Assembly (NCBI GenBank): GCA_003241695.1
Contig: QFPN01000001.1
Coordinates: forward strand, 124,001 to 188,000
Length of the DNA: 64,000 bases
DNA from: Ancylobacter novellus
GTDB lineage: Bacteria > Pseudomonadota > Alphaproteobacteria > Rhizobiales > Methylopilaceae
Direction of reading: 5' to 3'
The position numbers and the translations under genes are program-made. This document shows, piece by piece, positions 8,635-14,699 of this stretch. How positions within the stretch are numbered: position 1 is the first letter of the stretch; every line of letters begins with the position of its first letter. Below the pieces are notes generated by a model, which was not told where the DNA came from, searched no databases, and saw only the letters and a program-made list of their open reading frames with translations.

Positions 8635-9041
8635 AGCTCTCGACGATCGAGGCCAAGGGCCGCCGCAACGAACTTGGCGCATGGGTGACGGGCATTCCGG
8701 GAGCGGAGGATCTGGAGCTGTGCGTTCGGGCGTTCGGCAACGGCGACTATGAGCGCCGGCAGGCGGAGCTGTTCGCCGCGGCCCCGGCGGCCGAGAAGCC
8801 GGGCGGAAAGCTGACGCCGGAGGCGAACAAGCGGATTTCGCTCGATCTGCTCGCGACCGCGGTGCTGGTCGACTGGCGGAACCTCACCGACGACGCCGGG
8901 ACGCCGATCGCCTTCTCCCCCGAGCGCGCGCTTGCTCTCTTGTCGGACGACGCCTCGCTGTTCCGGTCCTTCGTCGCCTGGGCCGCGGGCAACGTCACGG
9001 AGCGCGGCCGTCGCGACGACGAGGCCGCCGCAAAAAACTGA
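8631..9041 (+). CDS. Tail assembly chaperone, G-type (0-frame product)
   Basis: A 136-residue protein starting at GTG, located between tail tube and tape measure, the universal position for the G/GT chaperone pair that coats the tape measure protein before tube assembly. Internal segments (ANKRISLDLLATAVLVDWRNLTDD, FSPERALALLSDDASLFRSFVAWAAGN) match the helical alphaproteobacterial tail chaperones. The last codons are GCA AAA AAC TGA; the A AAA AAC heptamer allows a -1 shift into a 107-codon extension. Confidence 0.82.
   Translation: MKLSTIEAKGRRNELGAWVTGIPGAEDLELCVRAFGNGDYERRQAELFAAAPAAEKPGGKLTPEANKRISLDLLATAVLVDWRNLTDDAGTPIAFSPERALALLSDDASLFRSFVAWAAGNVTERGRRDDEAAAKN
9032..9038 (+). promoter_or_regulatory. 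Programmed -1 frameshift slippery heptamer A AAA AAC
   Basis: The heptamer A-AAA-AAC (X XXY YYZ, in register with the 0 frame codons GCA AAA AAC) is followed immediately by the 0-frame TGA at 9039-9041. After a -1 slip the reading continues CTG ATC GAC without interruption to TAG at 9359-9361. Slippery site, position between tail tube and tape measure, and the lack of any usable start for the downstream frame together match the conserved tail-chaperone frameshift of long-tailed phages. Confidence 0.85.
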
Positions 9042-9361
9042 TCGACGCGCTCGCCTGGTCGGTCGAGTGGGGCGAGCGCGAGACCTGGCTGATCAGCCTC
9101 TGGGAGGAACAGGGCGGCGAACCTCCCGCCGCGCTGGCGCGCAAGCCCGCGATCGGACGCGGCCTCGGCCTCTATTGGCGCGCCTTCTCGGATCTGTCGG
9201 CCGAGCGCGAGGTCGGCCTCAGTGGGCCAAGGCCGATCGGCTTTTCGGCGATCGACCGCTGGGCGCGGCGCTACAGGGTCGACGACGTCGATGGCTTCGA
9301 TCGGCTGAAGCGCTTCGTCCGGGCGATGGACGCTGAGTGGATGAAGGGCGTGCGAGGTTAG
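9038..9361 (+). CDS. T-type extension of the tail assembly chaperone, made by -1 frameshift
   Basis: This open frame has no ATG or GTG near its start and directly continues the chaperone after a -1 slip at 9032-9038, giving a G-T fusion of about 243 residues (136 plus 107). The translated part begins LIDALAWSVEWGERETWLIS and ends DRLKRFVRAMDAEWMKGVRG; it is rich in Trp and charged residues. In this class the T part recruits tail tube subunits while the G part binds the tape measure. The last 4 bases overlap the end of the opposite-strand gene 9358-9615. Confidence 0.8.
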   Translation: MIDALAWSVEWGERETWLISLWEEQGGEPPAALARKPAIGRGLGLYWRAFSDLSAEREVGLSGPRPIGFSAIDRWARRYRVDDVDGFDRLKRFVRAMDAEWMKGVRG

Positions 9362-9615
9362 GGCTTCGCTCTCGTCTCGCACGATCGCGCTTCCGCTCTC
9401 GCAACCGCTTCGCTTTCGAATTCCAGCGGAAGCATCCTGCCTTCGTCCAAGAGCGCCACGGCCTCGCGCGCGCGGAGACAGGCCGCGCCTTGTTCTGCGT
9501 CTCGGACGTAGTCCCGTATCTGCCGCTCGTTGATCGCCGCGATTACTCGCCATCCGACGAGCGCGACGATGGCTATGCAGGCCAGAGCGACCAGGCCTTT
9601 AACTACCCTATTCAT
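9358..9615 (-). CDS. Small membrane-anchored protein encoded against the tail operon (moron candidate)
   Basis: An 85-residue protein with an N-terminal membrane helix (VVKGLVALACIAIVALVGWRVIAAI, about residues 4-28) and a charged C-terminal domain with two cysteines (GAACLRAR and ARSCETR). A strong Shine-Dalgarno sequence, GGAGAA, sits 3 bases before the ATG on the minus strand. The gene exactly fills the 263-base gap between the chaperone and the next tail gene, which has no plus-strand coding signal. It could be an inner-membrane lysogenic-conversion or superinfection-exclusion protein; family not recognised. Confidence 0.65.
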   Translation of the reverse strand: MNRVVKGLVALACIAIVALVGWRVIAAINERQIRDYVRDAEQGAACLRAREAVALLDEGRMLPLEFESEAVARAEARSCETRAKP

Positions 9616-9624
9616 AGGTTCTCC

Positions 9625-10263
9625 ATGGCTCCAGCCCGCCCGGTCCGCGGCACGGTCGAGGCGCTGATCCGCGGCGACCTGTCGCCGGCGGCGCAGCGCG
9701 AGGCCGCGGCCGCCTATGCTCGCCAGAAGCTCGATGAGGTCAAGGATCACAACCGGCGGGCGACCGGCCGTGAGCCGCCCCATCGGCAGGTCGTCGACGG
9801 ACGGGTCGGGGCGGCGCTCGACACGGTCAACCCGAATGGCGGGCGGATCGTGTTCCTGTTCGACGTCGGGCCGAACGACGTCCTGACCTTCGTCGCCGAG
9901 CAGCTCGTGCTGCACGCGCCGCGCAAGTCGGGCCGCTTCGCCGACAGCTTCCGGCTCTACGCCGGCGGACGCCAGATCGAGGCCGGGGCGGCCCTGCCGC
10001 GGGCCGACGAATATCTCGTGATGTCGCCGTTGCCCTACGCCGGCAAGCTGGAGCGCGGGGCGTCGGACCAGGCCCCGGACGGTTTCTTCCACGCCGTCGC
10101 GACGCTCGCGGCCCGGCTCTACGGCGACCGCTTCGTCGTGCGCTTCAGCTATCGCGGCCTCGGCGAGTTCGGCCTGACGCCGAACGCCTCCGGAGGCCGC
10201 GGCGCGCCGGGCGAACGCCGGGCGCGCGACCGGACGCCGGTCATCATCGTGAGGGATCGCTGA
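9625..10263 (+). CDS. HK97 gp10-like / minor tail protein
   Basis: A 212-residue protein beginning at ATG 9625. The core GPNDVLTFVAEQLVLHAPRKSGRFADSFRLYAGGR...YLVMSPLPYAGKLERG resembles the HK97-gp10/minor tail Z family, in which an APRKTG-RL motif precedes a conserved tyrosine-alanine-..-lysine-E-..-G turn. Such proteins are tail completion/neck components normally encoded upstream of the tube gene; here the gene sits just before the tape measure gene, whose ATG overlaps its TGA. The open frame continues upstream to 9337, but that portion lies opposite the minus-strand gene and is not protein-like. Confidence 0.68.
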   Translation: MAPARPVRGTVEALIRGDLSPAAQREAAAAYARQKLDEVKDHNRRATGREPPHRQVVDGRVGAALDTVNPNGGRIVFLFDVGPNDVLTFVAEQLVLHAPRKSGRFADSFRLYAGGRQIEAGAALPRADEYLVMSPLPYAGKLERGASDQAPDGFFHAVATLAARLYGDRFVVRFSYRGLGEFGLTPNASGGRGAPGERRARDRTPVIIVRDR

Positions 10264-13124
10264 TGGTCTCGATTTCCGAATTCCGCGAATACGAGATCCG
10301 CTACAAGACGACCGGCGTCGACGAGGCGACCGGGCGGCTGCGGACGCTCGCGGGCGCGGAAGACGCGGTCGCCGCAGGACAGGAAAAGGTCGAGCGCTCG
10401 ACCGCGAGCCTCGAACGCGCGATGGCTCGGCTCGTCACCTCGATCGACGTGGCGGCCAAGAAGGACGTCGAGCTGACGCGCCACGTCGGAACGCTGAACG
10501 ACGCGCTCGCGAAAGGCGTCATCACGACCAACTATCACAGCCGCGCGCTGGCGCTCGTGAATGAACGGTTCGGAACCGTAGGCAAGGGAGCACGGCTCGC
10601 CGGTCACGAGATCTCGCAGATGGGCGCGCAGTTCTCGGACATCGCGGTCCAGCTCGCCGGCGGCCAGTCGCCTTTCCTCGTGATGATGCAGCAGGGCTCG
10701 CAGCTGTCCGGTCAGCTCGGCGATCGGGGGCTGAAGGGGGCGGTGGCGGCGCTCGGCAGTGGGCTGATGTCCTTCGTCACCAACCCGCTCAACCTCGCCG
10801 TCGTCGGCTTCGGTCTCGCGGCCTCGGGCGCGGGCCTTCTGTTCCAGAAGCTCGGCAGTGGCGAAAGCGACGTCGAGAAGCTGACGGCGGCGTTGACGGA
10901 ACATGAGCGCATGGTGCGCGAGATCGGGGCCGGCTATGACGCGGCCGGGCAGAAGCTACAAGCCTATCTCTCGATCACGCCGTCGCTGCAGCAGGCGGAT
11001 GCGACGGCGAACCTCTCCGTTCTGCAGGCCGGATGGCGGGCGAGCGGAGAAACCGCGGTTTCGGGCCTCTTTACAGGGCCGGCGGCGGACAGCCCTGGCT
11101 CCATGCCGGAAGTCGCGCATCAGTATCGGCTGGCCGCCGAAGCGGTCGAGGCCTTCCGCGCCTCCGTTCGCGAGGGAAGGCCGGATTTTCTGACCCTCCG
11201 CCAGACGGTCGCCGAGGCCTACAACCGGAACCCGCAGAGCAGCGTCTATCGAAAGCTCTACGAAGACGTGGCGGCGGTTACGGCCGAGGGCGCGAAGCTC
11301 CAGTCCGCCTTGCCCTCGGCCGAAAAGATCGCCCGCGATCCGACCGTGCTGCTGCGCGAGCAGCGCGACGCCACGGCCGCCGGCTTCGTCAACACTTATC
11401 GCGACGAGCAGGCGCGGGAGCGCGAGCGGGAGGCGCAGAAGACAACGGCCGCCGCGGAGGCGCTCAGGACCTATGTCGACACTCTGCGGCTCGAATATCA
11501 GCAGGCGCAGATGTCCGACGTCGAGCGTCAGATCTCGATCGCGCTGCATCAGGCCAAGGCCTCGGCCGCGAGCGCCGAGGGGCAGGAAATCCGTCGCCTC
11601 ACGATCGCGCTGTTCGAGCACAAGGCCGCGCAGGAGGCGGAGAAGAAGGCGCAGGAAGAAGCGAAGCGCGCGCGCGACGAGGCGACCCGTGCGCTCGAAC
11701 GTCAGCAGAAGGCGATCCAGAACGTCGCGTTCCAGATGGGCCGCGACCGGGCCGGCGTGTTCGGCTCTCCGATCGACGTCTCGGTCATGAACGCGCAGCA
11801 CCAGGCGGGCGTCGACCCGGCCTCGGCCTATGGCCGCAGGATCGACGACACGATGCGGCTCACCGACAGCCTTCGCCAGATGAAGGACATGTCGAAGGAC
11901 GCCTGGGACACGTTCTATGACGGGCTCGAGCGCGGCGACGGCTTTTCGGCCTCGGCGAAAGGCGCGGGGCGCAACCTGCTCGCCAATATGGGCAAGCGGG
12001 CTTCGGACGGCCTGTTCAATCAGGCCTGGTCCGGTTTCGGGAGCCTGACGGGCCTCGACAAGATCCCCGGCTTCGGCGGGCTTCTGGGCGGCCGCCCGGA
12101 CGGGTCGGCCGCGAACCCGTTCCATGTGGTGATGGGCGGCGGGGGCGTCGGGACGCTGATGGGTTCCGCGGGGTCGAACCTGCTCAACCAGCAGTTCGGC
12201 GCGTCGTCTCCGACGTCTTCGGTCGTGGCCGCGGGAAACGCGGCGCTGCGGCTCCCGCGCAGCGGCGGCGCGAATGTCGACGGCTTCAACCCGGTCTTCG
12301 CCGGACGGCTGTACCAGTTCCTCGCAGACGCGCCCGGCGGCGGGATCTCGATCTATTCGGGCTACCGGTCGCCCGAGCGGCAGGCGGCGCTCTGGAGCGC
12401 GGCGCTCGCCAAATACGGTTCGCCGGAGGCGGCGCGCAAATGGGTCGCGCCTCCGGGCCGGTCGATGCACAATTTCGGCGAGGCGGCGGATCTGCGCTAC
12501 GCCAGTCCCGAGGCGCGCAGCTGGGCGCATGACAATGCGGGCTCCTACGGCCTGCGCTTCCCTATGGGCAACGAGCCCTGGCATGTCGAGCCGATCGGCG
12601 GCCGTCGCATGGGCGGGACGCTGACGCCGGGCGCGGACGCCTTCGCGCGGCTGCAGCAACAGCAGAACGAGGCCCTGCAGAAGTCGACGGCGCAGGTCGG
12701 CCAGTTCACGTCCGGCCTCGACACGAGCACCCAGGGGCTCGGGACGTTCGGCCAGGGTCTCGGCCAGCTCGGCTCGGCGATTGGCGGCGGGGGCGGCGGA
12801 CAGGGCGGCGCGGGCCTTCTCGGCGGGCTGTTCAGCCTGTTCGGCGGCTTCTTCGACGAGGGCGGCTCCCTCGGCTCAAACCAATGGGGGATCGCCGGCG
12901 AGCGCGGCCCGGAGATCATCAAGGGGCCGGCCTCGATCGTCGGCCGCCGCGACACGGCCGCCATGATGGGCGGCGGCGTCAGCTATCGCGGCGGCGACGT
13001 GATCGTCCAGGGCAACGTCACCAAGGACACGATGCCGGCGCTCGAGGCCGCCATGAAGCGCAACAACCGCGCCATGGCCGAGCAGCAACGGCGCGACCGC
13101 GAAAACGCCTGGCGGTTCGAATGA
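10263..13124 (+). CDS. Tail tape measure protein with internal M15-type peptidase domain
   Basis: A 953-residue protein that sets tail length and leaves with the DNA. It has an N-terminal tape-measure domain with GHEISQMGAQFSDIAVQLAGGQSPFLVMMQQGSQL near residues 115-150, a hydrophobic stretch (LMSFVTNPLNLAVVGFGLAASGAGLLF), long coiled coils at about 380-490 rich in Ala/Glu/Lys, and Gly-rich C-terminal segments. Residues about 672-780 form a D-Ala-D-Ala carboxypeptidase/M15-like domain: SGYRSPERQ, His736 and Asp743 in HNFGEAADLR, and WHVE at 773-776. This domain could cut peptidoglycan during DNA entry. Confidence 0.9.
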   Translation: MVSISEFREYEIRYKTTGVDEATGRLRTLAGAEDAVAAGQEKVERSTASLERAMARLVTSIDVAAKKDVELTRHVGTLNDALAKGVITTNYHSRALALVNERFGTVGKGARLAGHEISQMGAQFSDIAVQLAGGQSPFLVMMQQGSQLSGQLGDRGLKGAVAALGSGLMSFVTNPLNLAVVGFGLAASGAGLLFQKLGSGESDVEKLTAALTEHERMVREIGAGYDAAGQKLQAYLSITPSLQQADATANLSVLQAGWRASGETAVSGLFTGPAADSPGSMPEVAHQYRLAAEAVEAFRASVREGRPDFLTLRQTVAEAYNRNPQSSVYRKLYEDVAAVTAEGAKLQSALPSAEKIARDPTVLLREQRDATAAGFVNTYRDEQAREREREAQKTTAAAEALRTYVDTLRLEYQQAQMSDVERQISIALHQAKASAASAEGQEIRRLTIALFEHKAAQEAEKKAQEEAKRARDEATRALERQQKAIQNVAFQMGRDRAGVFGSPIDVSVMNAQHQAGVDPASAYGRRIDDTMRLTDSLRQMKDMSKDAWDTFYDGLERGDGFSASAKGAGRNLLANMGKRASDGLFNQAWSGFGSLTGLDKIPGFGGLLGGRPDGSAANPFHVVMGGGGVGTLMGSAGSNLLNQQFGASSPTSSVVAAGNAALRLPRSGGANVDGFNPVFAGRLYQFLADAPGGGISIYSGYRSPERQAALWSAALAKYGSPEAARKWVAPPGRSMHNFGEAADLRYASPEARSWAHDNAGSYGLRFPMGNEPWHVEPIGGRRMGGTLTPGADAFARLQQQQNEALQKSTAQVGQFTSGLDTSTQGLGTFGQGLGQLGSAIGGGGGGQGGAGLLGGLFSLFGGFFDEGGSLGSNQWGIAGERGPEIIKGPASIVGRRDTAAMMGGGVSYRGGDVIVQGNVTKDTMPALEAAMKRNNRAMAEQQRRDRENAWRFE

Positions 13125-13726
13125 TCGAGACCTGGCCGGCCTCGTTCCGGCCGAAGTCGATCGACGTCCATCCCGTCACGCTGACGCAGGCGGGGCCGCG
13201 GACGCTTTCGGGCCGTCAGCAGCGCGCCGCGCCGGACGCCGGCCATTGGGGGCTGGTCGCCGAGTTTCAGGTCTTCACCATGGACCAGCTGCTCGACTGG
13301 CGGGCCATGGTCGCGTTTCTGGATGGCGGCCTGAACAGCGTGCGCATGGGCGTGTTCGACGAGCGCCAGGCCCCGACGACGGGCGCGCCGCTCGACATCG
13401 CGCTCGGCGCGGATCTCGCGCTTCGCGCCACCACGGCGCGCTTCGCCGTCGCCGCGGCCGGGACGCTGAAGCGCGGCATGTATTTCTCGATCCGCAACCG
13501 GCTCAGCCTCATCACACGCCCGCCGGAGGATCTCGGCGGCGGCCTGTTCGACGTGACCTTCTGGCCGCCGGCGCGCGCCGCGCGATCGTCCGGCGAGCCG
13601 GTCGAGATGGCGAACCCGCGCGGCACCTGGCGGCTCGCCGATCCGAAGACCGGGCGATTGAAGCTCGAAGGCAATTATCACGGCGAGCCGTCGCTCGAAC
13701 TCGAAGAAAGCTTCGAGGGCCTCTGA
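13121..13726 (+). CDS. Distal tail / minor tail protein
   Basis: A 201-residue protein directly after the tape measure gene (4-base overlap). It is the first of four tip genes in the order seen in Rhodobacter-type gene transfer agents (gp12-gp15). Segments such as WPASFRPKSIDVHPVTLTQAGPRTLSGRQQR, WGLVAEFQVFTMDQLLDWRAMVAFLDG and MYFSIRNRLSLI suit a beta-rich distal-tail ring protein. No catalytic motif is seen. Assigned by position and general character. Confidence 0.65.
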   Translation: MIETWPASFRPKSIDVHPVTLTQAGPRTLSGRQQRAAPDAGHWGLVAEFQVFTMDQLLDWRAMVAFLDGGLNSVRMGVFDERQAPTTGAPLDIALGADLALRATTARFAVAAAGTLKRGMYFSIRNRLSLITRPPEDLGGGLFDVTFWPPARAARSSGEPVEMANPRGTWRLADPKTGRLKLEGNYHGEPSLELEESFEGL

Positions 13727-14301
13727 TGAACTTCAGTGAAGCGATCGCGGCCCAGCTCGCCGGGGAGACGATCCGGCGCGGGCTGCTGGTCGAGTTCGAT
13801 TTCGCCTCGGGCGTCAAGCGCGTGTGGAACGGCGAGGGCGCGCTCCAGACGTCGGACGGCAAGATCTGGGAAGGTCTCTTCGGCCTGGGTTCGGTCTCCG
13901 GCCTCGCCCAGGCGATCAACGGGAGCGCCCCGGAGATCCTGCTGTCCGTCTCGGGCGTCGACCCGGATTTCGCCAACAGGGTCAAGGGCGAGAGCGCCGA
14001 ATATCTCAATCGCGCCGTCATCGTGTTCAGCCAGTTCTTCGACGAGAGCTGGCAGACGCTCGACGCGCCCTTTGCGATCGTCTGGGCGAAAATGCGGGGC
14101 ATGAAGGTGCGTCGCGAGGTCGACGACGACGTGGTCGTCCGCACGGTGACGATCAAGGCCGAGACGCCGTTCGGCGAGACCAAGCGCCGGCCGCGCAACG
14201 GCTATTGCACCGACCGCGACCAGCAGACCCGCTATCCGGGCGACCGCGGCTGCGAGCGTACGCCGGGCCTCGAAAGCAAGCTGATCGAGTTCCCGACCTG
14301 A
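13726..14301 (+). CDS. Minor tail / tip protein (DUF2163-like position)
   Basis: A 191-residue protein starting at an ATG that overlaps the preceding TGA. The N-terminus (FSEAIAAQLAGETIRRGLLVEFDFASGVKRVWNGEG) followed by GKIWEGLFGLGSVSGLAQ is typical of tip proteins that begin by describing an edge of the hub. The C-terminus carries two cysteines (RNGYCTDRDQQTRYPGDRGCERTPG), as in DUF2163-like proteins, where such residues can bind metal. Likely part of the baseplate ring; exact family not certain. Confidence 0.6.
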   Translation: MNFSEAIAAQLAGETIRRGLLVEFDFASGVKRVWNGEGALQTSDGKIWEGLFGLGSVSGLAQAINGSAPEILLSVSGVDPDFANRVKGESAEYLNRAVIVFSQFFDESWQTLDAPFAIVWAKMRGMKVRREVDDDVVVRTVTIKAETPFGETKRRPRNGYCTDRDQQTRYPGDRGCERTPGLESKLIEFPT

Positions 14302-14699
14302 TGCTGAAAGCTTTTCTCTCCGACCTCAGGCGAAAGGACTTCGCGCTGGGATCGGTCGACTGCGGCCTGTCGCTCGCCGACTGGTGGCTTGCCGTGCATG
14401 GCGTCGACCCCGCGGCGGATCTGCGCGCCGACTACGCCAGCGAGGCCGAGGTCGAGCAGATCTTTTTTCGTCACGGCTGCCTGCCGCGCCTCGTCGCCAA
14501 GCGCGCGGCCGCGGTCGGGGCGCGCCGAACGCGCCGTCCGGTCGCCGGCGACATCGCGGTGATCCGCGTCTTCGGCGTGTGGGCGGGGGCGATCATGACC
14601 GAAACGGGTTGGTGGGCGGTGAAGCGCGGGCCGGGTTTGAGCCATGTCCGGCCCGAGCGGGTCGACCGTCTCGTCGCCGCCTGGAGCGTCGGCGCGTGA
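14301..14699 (+). CDS. DUF6950 family (NlpC/P60-like) tip protein
   Basis: A 132-residue protein with the DUF6950 signature FALGSVDCGLSLADWWLAVHGVDPAADLRADYASEAE, in which the Cys of DCG corresponds to the NlpC/P60 nucleophile. The next conserved block reads RRPVAGDIAVIRVFGVWAGAIMTETGWWAV; the usual His of a GHVGI-type motif is replaced by Ala (WAGAI), and the only nearby candidate is the His of GLSHV. It may therefore be a structural or weakly active relative of tail peptidoglycan peptidases such as GTA gp14. It overlaps both neighbours. Confidence 0.75.
   Translation: MLKAFLSDLRRKDFALGSVDCGLSLADWWLAVHGVDPAADLRADYASEAEVEQIFFRHGCLPRLVAKRAAAVGARRTRRPVAGDIAVIRVFGVWAGAIMTETGWWAVKRGPGLSHVRPERVDRLVAAWSVGA

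Noticed and set aside
9001..9361. Sequencing error or simple frameshift mutation in a single tail gene
   Set aside because: The heptamer A AAA AAC is in exact register, lies at the conserved position before the tape measure gene, and both halves look like intact G and T domains.
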